Shown one piece after another: positions 36,856-43,868 of a DNA stretch of 64,000 nt. Where the stretch lies: positions 186,001 to 250,000 of the forward strand of contig NZ_MOBM01000012.1 of NCBI RefSeq assembly GCF_003732275.1, read 5' to 3'. A program made the translations under genes and the position numbers. The stretch comes from Pseudomonas frederiksbergensis. GTDB taxonomy: Bacteria; Pseudomonadota; Gammaproteobacteria; Pseudomonadales; Pseudomonadaceae. The notes beneath the pieces are model-generated. The model searched no databases, was not told where the DNA came from, and saw nothing but the letters and a program-made list of their open reading frames with translations. Each line of letters starts with the position of its first letter. The first letter of the stretch is position 1.

Positions 36856-37110
36856 TCACGCGGCCGTCATTTGCTCCCACCAACCCAGCAACTTGATCGC
36901 TTCGTCGCTGCTGCTTCCGCAGACCTCGATATCGGCTTCAAATGCCGAACACACCGCAGGACGTTCAGGCTTGCCGAAAATGCTGCACAGGTTATCGACA
37001 GACAGTTGTACGCAACGTTCTCCGGCGGCTTTGCCATTGGGCATCCCGGGAATCGGTGAACTGATGGAAGGGGCAATGCAACAGGCGCCACAGCCTTCAC
37101 GGCATCTCAT
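36856..37110 (-). CDS. YkgJ family cysteine-cluster protein
   Basis: 84-residue protein with conserved cysteines arranged CREGCGACC at residues 3-11, then ERCVQL, NLCSIFG and AVCSAFE, the YkgJ (CxxCGxCC) zinc/iron-sulfur-binding pattern. It may chelate a metal cluster; function unknown. The ATG at 37110 is preceded by CGAGGAGC. It lies directly upstream of the START gene and is probably co-transcribed with it. Confidence 0.85.
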   Translation of the reverse strand: MRCREGCGACCIAPSISSPIPGMPNGKAAGERCVQLSVDNLCSIFGKPERPAVCSAFEADIEVCGSSSDEAIKLLGWWEQMTAA

Positions 37111-37207
37111 GACGACAAGCTCCTCGCGACGGGTAATGTGTTAAAGGGACGTGGCACAGAGTAACGGCTAAAACGCCTGTTTAAAATTACCTGAGCCCGG
37201 GTTTTTT

Positions 37208-37234
37208 CGTTCAAACGAACGTGACTGATCAGTC
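37208..37234. promoter_or_regulatory. two adjacent dyads upstream of the YkgJ gene
   Basis: CGTTC-N4-GAACG at 37208-37221 is followed at once by the perfect 12-bp palindrome GACTGATCAGTC at 37223-37234. They sit between the stop of the exported Lys/Ala-rich protein and the YkgJ start, about 100 bases upstream of the latter. They could be regulator sites; no T-run makes them a terminator. Confidence 0.35.
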
Positions 37235-37276
37235 TCCGACAAAGCGTCTGGTTTGCGGGTCACGAATGGGAGGGAA

Positions 37277-37744
37277 TTACTGCTTGAACTCGAACTCCAG
37301 CGCCGCTCCTTCAACTTCCCGACGCTCTTCATTGCGCAATTGCAGCTGCATTTCGTTGCTGAGCAGACGACCGTTGAGCTGGAACGGGCTGCTCTTGTCA
37401 CCGAACATTTGCGGCAACAGCGCATCGTGTCGGGGCAACTGTACCGTGCCGACCGGCTTCAGTTCTTCGACCATGTCCTTGGGCAAGCTCAAGTCGAGAT
37501 TTGCCGAAGGGAGTTTGGTTTTCACGACTTCACTGGCCGGTTTCGACTTGGAAGCAATGGGGGAACGTTTTTTGACCGCTGCAGCCTGCTTTTTGGCCGG
37601 TGCGGCCTTTTTGACCGGTGCCGTTTTTTTCGCGGTGGTGCTGGCTGTCGGTTTTTCCTGAACGGAAGCCGCCATGACGCCTTCCGGGTGACAGGTCATT
37701 AACAGGCAGATCAACAACCAGGCGGCAGGAAAAATCGGCTTCAT
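37277..37744 (-). CDS. exported Lys/Ala/Pro-rich hypothetical protein
   Basis: 155-residue protein with a signal peptide (MKPIFPAAWLLICLLMTCHP, cut near VMAA), then a low-complexity Ala/Lys/Pro region (about 30-70; TAKKTAPVKKAAPAKK) and a more ordered C-terminal part (LDLSLPKDMVEELKPVGTVQ to GAALEFEFKQ). I do not recognise a functional family. Similar Pseudomonas proteins are sometimes labelled translation initiation factor 2, a label caused only by the Lys/Ala composition. Ribosome binding is weak. Confidence 0.6.
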   Translation of the reverse strand: MKPIFPAAWLLICLLMTCHPEGVMAASVQEKPTASTTAKKTAPVKKAAPAKKQAAAVKKRSPIASKSKPASEVVKTKLPSANLDLSLPKDMVEELKPVGTVQLPRHDALLPQMFGDKSSPFQLNGRLLSNEMQLQLRNEERREVEGAALEFEFKQ

Positions 37745-37831
37745 GGACCCAACGGCGTGAACGGCAGAAGGCTATATGCTCGCCTGTTGGAGACGACAAG
37801 ACAAGCGGCCAGTTCAGAACTGCCCAGCCGC

Positions 37832-39271
37832 TCAAAAACCGCTCGCCGTCTCCTGACAAAGTTGTGTCGCCAGCAACCCCAACGTCATCAATGCACGCTC
37901 GGCCTCGCGGTTCCAGGGGATGCCACAGTTCAGGCGAATGCAGTGATTGAACTGCTCGGTATTACTGAAAATCAGCCCCGGTGCAATGCTGATGCCCTGC
38001 TGCAACGCACGTACATGCAGTTCCTGCGTATTAACCCGCCCTGGCAGGCTGACCCACAGAATGAAGCCACCGGTGGGCCGGGTCATCTGCGTGCCTTCCG
38101 GGAAGTACTGCTGCACCGCCAGCTGAAAAGCACTGAGGTTCTTGCGGTACTCCTGACGGATGTAACGCAAATGCCGGTCGTAACCGCCGTTCTCCAGATA
38201 GGCCGCGATGCCCATTTGCGTGACGCTGCAGGCCGAATGGGTGCTGAAGGTCTGCAAGCGCTGGATTTCCTGTTGGTACTTGCCGGCAATCATCCAGCCG
38301 ATGCGCACACCGGGCGACAAGGTCTTGGAGAAGCTGGAGCAATAGATCACCCGATCCAGCCGGTCATAGGCCTTGAGCGATTTGGTGCGGCCCTGCTCGA
38401 ACATCAGTTCGCCGTAAATATCGTCTTCGACGACCTGGATATCGAAATCCGAGGCCAGGCGCAGCAATTGTTTCTGTCGCTCTTCGGGCATGGTGCCGCC
38501 CAAGGGATTGCTCAGGCGCGTGGTCAGCACCAGCGCCTTGATCGACCACTGGTTGGCCGCCAGTTGCAGGGCTTCGAGGCTCATGCCGGTGGCAGGATCG
38601 CTGGGGATCTCGATGACTTTCAGCCCCAGCAGGTCGGCCAGTTGCAGCAAACCGTAATAGGTCGGCGACTCGGCCGCGATCAGATCACCCGGCCGGGTCA
38701 ACACGCGCAGAGACATCTGCAATGCATCGACGCAGCCGTGGGTGATCACCACTTCCGACGGATCGACCACCACACCGGCATCGCGCATCCGGATAGCCAC
38801 TTGCCGACGCAACGGCTCGAAACCGGGGCTGAACATGTAGCTGAACGCCCGCGGGCTATGGAAACGGGTGACTTTGGCCAGTTGCTGATGCAGCGCCCGC
38901 ACCGGTAGATAGTCGACGCTCGGTACCGCGGCGCCCAATGGGAAGACGCCTTCGCGGCGGGATTCAACCAGGACTTGCTGAATGATGCTGCTGCGGGTGA
39001 CAAGGCCAGGTCGCTCGACCCGGGCGATATCCGGGGTTGGTGCCGTGAGCGCCGGAGTCTGATGCACGTAGTAACCGGATTGTGGCCGGGCACGAATCAG
39101 CCCCTGATCCTCAAGGTTGGCGTAGGCCTGCAATACCGTTGCATGGCTGACGTTGAGCTGCGAACTCATCTTGCGCACCGAAGGCACGCGCTCCCCGGGT
39201 TGATAGACACCGCGGCGGATGTCTTCGGCCAGTTGCTGAGCAATACGTTGGTAGAGCAAGAGATTGGTCAT
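37832..39271 (-). CDS. MocR-type regulator (GntR wHTH fused to PLP aminotransferase fold)
   Basis: 479-residue transcription regulator. The N-terminal winged helix (YQRIAQQLAEDIRRGVYQPG, then VPSVRKMSSQLNVSHATV) joins a fold-type-I aminotransferase domain with the PLP-binding Lys in SSFSKTLSPGVRIGW near 318 and NPLGGTMPEE near 259. Such proteins sense an amine or vitamin B6. It has a clear upstream region with repeated ACAGT/ACTGT half-sites, suggesting autoregulation. The regulated pathway is not obvious from its neighbours. Confidence 0.88.
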   Translation of the reverse strand: MTNLLLYQRIAQQLAEDIRRGVYQPGERVPSVRKMSSQLNVSHATVLQAYANLEDQGLIRARPQSGYYVHQTPALTAPTPDIARVERPGLVTRSSIIQQVLVESRREGVFPLGAAVPSVDYLPVRALHQQLAKVTRFHSPRAFSYMFSPGFEPLRRQVAIRMRDAGVVVDPSEVVITHGCVDALQMSLRVLTRPGDLIAAESPTYYGLLQLADLLGLKVIEIPSDPATGMSLEALQLAANQWSIKALVLTTRLSNPLGGTMPEERQKQLLRLASDFDIQVVEDDIYGELMFEQGRTKSLKAYDRLDRVIYCSSFSKTLSPGVRIGWMIAGKYQQEIQRLQTFSTHSACSVTQMGIAAYLENGGYDRHLRYIRQEYRKNLSAFQLAVQQYFPEGTQMTRPTGGFILWVSLPGRVNTQELHVRALQQGISIAPGLIFSNTEQFNHCIRLNCGIPWNREAERALMTLGLLATQLCQETASGF

Positions 39272-39324
39272 GACGCAGCACTCGATTTCACGGGCATTTT
39301 ATTCTTGTGTGAAACAATACCGGA

Positions 39325-39399
39325 ACAGTTTAGAAGTGTACTGGGACAGTTGTCACAATAGTCGACCGTACAGTGCATTGTCAGCAAAAACTGTACTGT
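39325..39399. promoter_or_regulatory. cluster of ACAGT/ACTGT half-sites upstream of the MocR gene
   Basis: ACAGT occurs at 39325, 39346 and 39370, and the inverted ACTGT at 39390 and 39395. The spacings of the direct copies are 21 and 24 bases, about two helical turns. They lie 50-130 bases before the MocR start, in an AT-rich stretch, the place expected for an autoregulated MocR operator. Confidence 0.45.
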
Positions 39400-39422
39400 T
39401 TTGTGAGTTGATCAGCAGGCGT

Positions 39423-39455
39423 AAAAAAACCCGGCGCTGACGGGCAGGCCGGGTT
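39423..39455 (-). terminator. rho-independent terminator of the OmpA/DUF4398 operon
   Basis: AACCCGGC (39428-39435), 12-base loop, GCCGGGTT (39448-39455). On the minus strand a run of seven T follows (39429-39423 on the complement), about 93 bases after the OmpA stop. It overlaps the start of the type D repeat. Confidence 0.8.
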
Positions 39456-39552
39456 GTAGGAGCTGTCGAGTGAAACGAGGCTGCGATCTTTCCAGGCCCA
39501 CTTGAGTATCAAGAGCAAGATCAAAATATCGCAGGCTCCGCCAGCTCCTACC
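39456..39552. repeat. inverted repeat, type D (GTAGGAGCTG...GGCTGCGATCTT)
   Basis: GTAGGAGCTGTCGAG...GAGGCTGCGATCTT at 39456-39489 is inverted at about 39525-39552 (ATCGCAGGCTCCGCCAGCTCCTAC). The right arm overlaps the OmpA-family stop codon at 39548-39550. The same unit occurs at 53122-53224. Confidence 0.75.
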
Positions 39553-40360
39553 TGGCGGCGCCGAGCTGGCCTTTTTCGTCGGAGAACACAATTTCCACCC
39601 GGCGGTTCTGCGCACGCCCGCGCTCGGAAGCGTTCACGTCCACCGGGTATTCATCGCCGTAGCCTTCGACTTTGATACGTTTGTCGTCGATACCCAGGTC
39701 CATCAACACATCCGCCACCGATTGCGCACGATCGCGGGACAGCTTGAGGTTGTCCTGTTTACCGCCAGTGCTATCGGTATAGCCCTCGATCCGCACCACG
39801 CGCTTGGGATTGAGCTGCAAGAACTGGACGATCTTCAGCACCACGCGGTTTGCCGAGCTTTTCAATTCTGCTTCACCAGTATCGAACAGCACATCGCCCA
39901 GGGTCATCACCAGACCACGGTCGGTTTGGGTGGTCGCCAGCGCCACGATCTGCTCCTCGAGCCACTTGCCCTGTTGCTGCACGCTGAGCAACTTGGACTC
40001 ACGCAGGGCCAATTGCAGGCGCTGACGCTCGAGTTCGAGCTTCGCCGCGCGTTCTTCGTTGAGCACTTGATTGGTGTGTTCCCGGGCGATTTCGCTGTAG
40101 CGCTGGCTCAGGTAGGCGTAATGCACAACGTCCGAACCGCTGCCCCAGTAGCTGGACAGACGATCGGCGCGGGCCAGGGATTCGCCGGCACGGATCACGT
40201 CTTTGGGCGCAATGCGCAGCACGTTGGAGTCTTCCTTGACCTTCTGGAAGTCGGTGCCGGCCTGCTGCAATACGGCTTCGCTGTGTTGCCCGGCGCAGCC
40301 ATAAAGGCTTGCGCAGCCGGCCAGGATCAAGCCGCCGAATGCTATGGTCTTGAGGCTCAT
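39548..40360 (-). CDS. OmpA-family outer-membrane lipoprotein with DUF4398-like N-terminus
   Basis: 270-residue protein. A lipoprotein-type signal peptide contains LAGC near 13-16 and a second Cys at YGC. A helical, coiled-coil-prone region follows (about 25-135; REHTNQVLNEERAAKLELERQ) and then an OmpA domain (about 150-262) with GDVLFDTGEAELKSSA, VRIEGYTDSTG, LSRDRAQSVADVL and NRRVEIVF. It should anchor the outer membrane to peptidoglycan. The start overlaps the DUF4398 stop by four bases (ATGA), so the two are co-translated. Confidence 0.87.
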   Translation of the reverse strand: MSLKTIAFGGLILAGCASLYGCAGQHSEAVLQQAGTDFQKVKEDSNVLRIAPKDVIRAGESLARADRLSSYWGSGSDVVHYAYLSQRYSEIAREHTNQVLNEERAAKLELERQRLQLALRESKLLSVQQQGKWLEEQIVALATTQTDRGLVMTLGDVLFDTGEAELKSSANRVVLKIVQFLQLNPKRVVRIEGYTDSTGGKQDNLKLSRDRAQSVADVLMDLGIDDKRIKVEGYGDEYPVDVNASERGRAQNRRVEIVFSDEKGQLGAAR

Positions 40361-40713
40361 TGGGCATCTCCCAGTTGCTTGCGCAGGCGAGTGATGCGGG
40401 TATTGAGCACGTTCAACTGCGCCTCGCTCTTGAGGGTCAGAACCCGGGCTTCGGCCAGGCGCGCGTCCAGCTCGGCCTGCTCGGCCCGCATGCGCGCATT
40501 CTTGAAGGACTGATCGGCCATGTTGCCCTTGGCACGCTTGAACTTGTCTTCAGCCAGTTTCATCTCTGGCACTTCGTCGGCGGTAGCACCCACGGCCTTG
40601 GCTTGTTCAAGGGCCTGTTCGGTCAGGCGTATTTGTTCATTCGGCGCCGGATCGGCTGCACAACCCGCCAGAGCCAGAACGGCCAGGGCAGCGAAAAGAG
40701 GTCGAATACTCAC
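40357..40713 (-). CDS. DUF4398 lipoprotein
   Basis: 118-residue lipoprotein: MSIRPLFAALAVLALAGC gives a LAGC lipobox with Cys18. The rest is helical with DUF4398 features (EVPEMKLAEDKFKRAKGN, FKNARMRAEQAELDARLAEA) and a C-terminal coiled coil. The start is GTG 40713 with AGGGA six bases before. It precedes and overlaps the OmpA-type gene and follows the binding-protein gene by nine bases, forming one operon. Function unknown; likely envelope structure. Confidence 0.82.
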   Translation of the reverse strand: MSIRPLFAALAVLALAGCAADPAPNEQIRLTEQALEQAKAVGATADEVPEMKLAEDKFKRAKGNMADQSFKNARMRAEQAELDARLAEARVLTLKSEAQLNVLNTRITRLRKQLGDAQ

Positions 40714-40722
40714 TAAAAATCC

Positions 40723-41559
40723 CTACTGTTTTGGGGTACTGACAGGTTGTGGCTGCGGTTGTGAGAGTTGCGCTTTCCAACGCTCGATATTGCGCAGCAG
40801 CGCAGCTTCTGTCAGTCCGGACGCGGGCAATTCTGTCATCTTTTTGGCCAGCTGTCCGCGCAACCAAGGATCGTTGCAGGCAGAGTTATGGGAAACCGCG
40901 AGAAACAGGCCGGGTTTGTCGATGGGTTGTTGATGGGCCATCAAGTCATCGGCCATCCCCAGCGTTTGCACCATTGCCATGCCCGAGTAGCGTCCGGCGA
41001 GGACAAATTCCACCTCGTTCAGCAGCAATTTCTGAAAGGCCTGGGTCAGATTGGGCGTGCGCACCAGGGTCAATTGCTGCTCGGCGAAAGTGCCGAATGA
41101 CGGGGTCACTCGAGCCTTTTCCGACAATGCACCGGGATGACCGTGAAGGTCCTGCGCTTCGTTATAGACCAGCAGTGAGTCGTTGCGTGTCCAGACCAGA
41201 TAATCGTTTTCCAGCAGCGGTGGATGGATGTAATCCAGATTTTCCAGCTCACCGACCGTCAACGGCGCATCGGCCAGCATGTCCATTCGCCCGCTGCGCA
41301 CTTCATCCAGGGCCTGGGAGCGCTTGCCGGCGTAAAGCAGCTCGACCTTGATGCCCAACTCCCCCGCCACTTGCTGCAACAGGTCAGCGCTGGCGCCAAT
41401 CAGATACTTGGGGTTTTGTGGGTCTTGCCACAGGTACGGCGGCGCGTCCGGGCTGCCGGTCACCACCAGGCGCTCGCATTTGCCCGCGGCCATGGACAGC
41501 CCCGGCAACAGCGTAAGCCCCAGCAGTAATGACCAGCCACACACGCGGCGCAAATCCAT
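40723..41559 (-). CDS. periplasmic amino-acid-type solute-binding protein (SBP_bac_3)
   Basis: 278-residue exported protein: signal peptide MDLRRVCGWSLLLGLTLLPG cut after MAA, then an SBP family 3 fold (LVVTGSPDAPPYLWQDPQN, SADLLQQVAGELGIKVEL, GRMDMLADAPLTVGE, SFGTFAEQQL). No permease or ATPase is nearby, and the next genes are envelope lipoproteins, so it may be a sensor-like or orphan binding protein. The start at 41559 has AGGGAG seven bases upstream. Confidence 0.8.
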   Translation of the reverse strand: MDLRRVCGWSLLLGLTLLPGLSMAAGKCERLVVTGSPDAPPYLWQDPQNPKYLIGASADLLQQVAGELGIKVELLYAGKRSQALDEVRSGRMDMLADAPLTVGELENLDYIHPPLLENDYLVWTRNDSLLVYNEAQDLHGHPGALSEKARVTPSFGTFAEQQLTLVRTPNLTQAFQKLLLNEVEFVLAGRYSGMAMVQTLGMADDLMAHQQPIDKPGLFLAVSHNSACNDPWLRGQLAKKMTELPASGLTEAALLRNIERWKAQLSQPQPQPVSTPKQ

Positions 41560-41590
41560 GGCGACACTCCCTACAACCGAATATTTTCGC

Positions 41591-41622
41591 AAAAAAAAGC
41601 CCGACCAAAAGGCCGGGCTCTT
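41591..41622 (-). terminator. rho-independent terminator of etfBA
   Basis: AGCCCG-ACC (41598-41606), loop AAAA, GGCCGGGCT (41611-41619), with eight A at 41591-41598 giving the U-run on the minus strand. It lies 20 bases after the etfA stop. Confidence 0.9.
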
Positions 41623-41641
41623 TATAAGTCAAGCCGCTGGA

Positions 41642-42571
41642 TTAGACCAGCTTCTCGAACTCGGGGATAGCTTCGAACAGGTCTGCCACCAGGCCGTAAT
41701 CGGCCACCTGGAAGATCGGCGCTTCTTCGTCCTTGTTGATCGCAACGATCACTTTGGAGTCTTTCATGCCGGCCAGGTGCTGGATCGCGCCGGAGATACC
41801 GACGGCGATGTACAGCTGTGGAGCAACGATCTTGCCGGTCTGACCGACCTGCATGTCGTTGGGTACGAAACCTGCGTCGACCGCGGCGCGGGAAGCACCG
41901 ACGGCAGCGCCCAGCTTGTCGGCCAGGGCGTACAGGTGTTTGAAGTTGTCGCCGTTCTGCATGCCGCGACCGCCGGAAACGACGATTTTGGCAGCGGTCA
42001 GTTCCGGACGATCGGACTTGGCCAGTTCTTCGCCAACGAAGCTCGAAGTGCCAGCGTCGTGAGCAGCCGCAACCGCTTCAACGGCAGCCGAACCACCTTC
42101 AGCAGCCACCGGGTCGAAACCGGTGGCACGCACGGTGATCACTTTGACTGCAGCGTTCGATTGAACGGTAGCAATGGCGTTACCGGCGTAGATCGGGCGC
42201 TTGAAGGTGTCAGCGCTTTCGACCGAGATGATCTCGGAGATCTGGTCAACGTCCAGGGACGCGGCAACGCGCGGCAGGATGTTTTTGCCGTTCGAAGTAG
42301 CGGCAGCCAGGATGTGGCTGTAGCCCTTGCCCAACTCTGCAACCAGCGGAGCAACGTTTTCCGGCAGTTGATGAGCGTAAGCGGCGTTGTCGGCCACCAG
42401 CACTTTGGCCACGCCAGCGATTTTCGCAGCGGCTTCAGCCACGGCGCCAGCGCCCTGACCTGCAACCAGAACGTGGATATCACCGCCGATCTTGGCAGCA
42501 GCAGCCACAGTGTTCAGTGTGGCCGGGGCCAGTACTTTGTTGTCGTGTTCAGCAATAACCAAGATAGTCAT
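41642..42571 (-). CDS. etfA: electron transfer flavoprotein alpha subunit
   Basis: FAD-binding subunit of the ETF heterodimer, passing electrons from acyl-CoA dehydrogenases to ETF-quinone oxidoreductase. 309 residues. The C-terminal FAD domain has [16 protein letters not shown], the signature [20 protein letters not shown] near 250-270 and [13 protein letters not shown]. It starts directly after the etfB stop with no gap, so translation is coupled. A strong terminator follows. Confidence 0.96.
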   Translation of the reverse strand: MTILVIAEHDNKVLAPATLNTVAAAAKIGGDIHVLVAGQGAGAVAEAAAKIAGVAKVLVADNAAYAHQLPENVAPLVAELGKGYSHILAAATSNGKNILPRVAASLDVDQISEIISVESADTFKRPIYAGNAIATVQSNAAVKVITVRATGFDPVAAEGGSAAVEAVAAAHDAGTSSFVGEELAKSDRPELTAAKIVVSGGRGMQNGDNFKHLYALADKLGAAVGASRAAVDAGFVPNDMQVGQTGKIVAPQLYIAVGISGAIQHLAGMKDSKVIVAINKDEEAPIFQVADYGLVADLFEAIPEFEKLV

Positions 42572-43321
42572 TTAGATTACCTTCGCTTCGTTTTTCAGTT
42601 TCTCGACCAGTTCAGCCACCGACTTGACCTTGATACCCGCGCTGCGTGCAGCCGGCGCTTCGACTTTCAGGGTCTTGTTGGTGGAGGCGGTGGAAACGCC
42701 CAAAGCGTCCGGAGTCAGCACTTCGAGAGGCTTCTTCTTGGCTTTCATGATGTTTGGCAGAGACGCGTAGCGCGGCTCGTTCAAACGCAGGTCGGTGGTG
42801 ACGATGGCCGGCAGTTTCAGGGAAACCGTCTGCGCGCCGCCATCGATTTCACGGGTCACGGCAACGCTGTCGCCGGACACTTCGACTTTCGAAGCGAAGG
42901 TGCCCTGACCGTAGCCGCTCAATGCCGCGAGCATCTGGCCAGTCTGGTTGTTGTCGCTGTCGATGGCTTGTTTGCCGAGGATCACCAGCTGAGGCTGTTC
43001 CTTGTCGACAACAGCTTTCAACAACTTGGCAACCGCCAGGGAAGTCAGATCTTCAGCGGATTCGACGAGGATGGCGCGGTCGGCACCCAGAGCCAGCGCG
43101 GTGCGCAGTTGCTCTTGAGCGGTAGACGGGCCGATGGAGACGACGACGATTTCAGTCGCAACGCCTTTCTCTTTCAGACGTACGGCTTCTTCCACTGCGA
43201 TTTCGCAGAACGGGTTCATCGACATCTTGACGTTAGCGAGGTCGACGCCGGAATTGTCCGCCTTGACACGAACCTTGACGTTGTAATCCACAACGCGTTT
43301 GACAGCTACAAGAACCTTCAT
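42572..43321 (-). CDS. etfB: electron transfer flavoprotein beta subunit
   Basis: AMP-binding subunit of ETF, 249 residues. [20 protein letters not shown] begins the protein as usual; [29 protein letters not shown] and [24 protein letters not shown] (about 120-145) follow, with the beta signature around [36 protein letters not shown] precedes the ATG. It is divergent from etfQO across a 547-base control region. Confidence 0.96.
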   Translation of the reverse strand: MKVLVAVKRVVDYNVKVRVKADNSGVDLANVKMSMNPFCEIAVEEAVRLKEKGVATEIVVVSIGPSTAQEQLRTALALGADRAILVESAEDLTSLAVAKLLKAVVDKEQPQLVILGKQAIDSDNNQTGQMLAALSGYGQGTFASKVEVSGDSVAVTREIDGGAQTVSLKLPAIVTTDLRLNEPRYASLPNIMKAKKKPLEVLTPDALGVSTASTNKTLKVEAPAARSAGIKVKSVAELVEKLKNEAKVI

Positions 43322-43605
43322 GGATTCCTCGTTACTCTCCGGTGAAAAGAAAGTCGCCTAGGCGAACCTGGCGGTTGATGCTCATCGGCGCAAGGGCACC
43401 TCTAAAAACGCTGGCAGGTGTACCGGGTGAACCTTGCTCACGAGGCTGATTAACCGTTCGTCAGTGGTGACCGACGAGTCATTCATTATCGCGGCGTGTA
43501 AACTGCGCGCCTGACCTGCGCTGCGCATCACCTTATACTGCCATCGCCCTGTCTTTAGAGGTGCTCTTGAAACCAACAGTCAGCCTACGGCGAGCGCAAA
43601 ACCGC

Positions 43606-43643
43606 CCGTATCTTGACCGGAACACCTATTCCGGTCAATACGG
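43606..43643. promoter_or_regulatory. strong dyad in the etfB-etfQO control region
   Basis: TTGACCGGAA (43613-43622), spacer CACCTA, TTCCGGTCAA (43629-43638): a perfect 10-bp inverted repeat, extended by CCGTA/TACGG after a two-base bulge. No T-run follows either side, which favours a protein operator over a terminator. It lies between the divergent etfBA and etfQO genes. Confidence 0.5.
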
Positions 43644-43692
43644 CAAAATGGCCAGTCATAAGCCGCGTGACTTTGATTTCTCTGGCTTTGAG

Positions 43693-43743
43693 CCAATTCA
43701 AACAAACGTTTGTATTGGACGCTAGGAGTGGTGTAGATATAAT
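43693..43743 (+). promoter_or_regulatory. PsrA-like operator overlapping a sigma-70 promoter for etfQO
   Basis: CAAAC-N4-GTTTG (43699-43712) matches the reported PsrA box and sits concentrically inside CCAAT (43693-43697) and ATTGG (43714-43718). The -35 TTGGAC (43715-43720) and -10 TATAAT (43738-43743) are 17 bases apart, and the operator's right arm covers the -35. Repression by a fatty-acid-sensing TetR regulator such as PsrA is the natural reading. Confidence 0.65.
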
Positions 43744-43768
43744 GCGCCACCTAGAGAGAAAGGTGGGT

Positions 43769-43812
43769 CATCCATTGTCCCTTCCGGCAGTTACCGGAGG
43801 AAATAATGGATG
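43769..43812 (+). promoter_or_regulatory. leader hairpin covering a Shine-Dalgarno and start codon
   Basis: CATCCATT (43769-43776) pairs with AATGGATG (43805-43812), and TCCGG (43783-43787) with CCGGA (43794-43798). The hairpin encloses the GGAGG at 43796-43800 and the ATG at 43806 of a short open frame upstream of etfQO. Confidence 0.45.
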
Positions 43813-43847
43813 CAACGCCAAACCTCCAATTAGAAAAAAACTGTTGA
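43806..43847 (+). CDS. possible 13-residue leader peptide upstream of etfQO
   Basis: ATG 43806 is six bases after a perfect GGAGG and reads MDATPNLQLEKNC, ending TGA at 43845-43847. The etfQO GTG lies 21 bases downstream. The start is buried in the hairpin above. No family is recognisable. It may be a translated leader that couples or gates etfQO, or chance. Confidence 0.35.
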   Translation: MDATPNLQLEKNC

Positions 43848-43868
43848 GCCTTGAGTAGGAGATAGCCT

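Noticed and set aside
41348..43345. 665-codon open frame antisense to etfA and etfB
   Set aside because: It mirrors the codon bias of the two well-identified etf genes and its product looks like an antisense translation.
43382..43576. 64-residue open frame upstream of etfB
   Set aside because: It lies in the control region, has no clear ribosome-binding site and no known homologue by eye.
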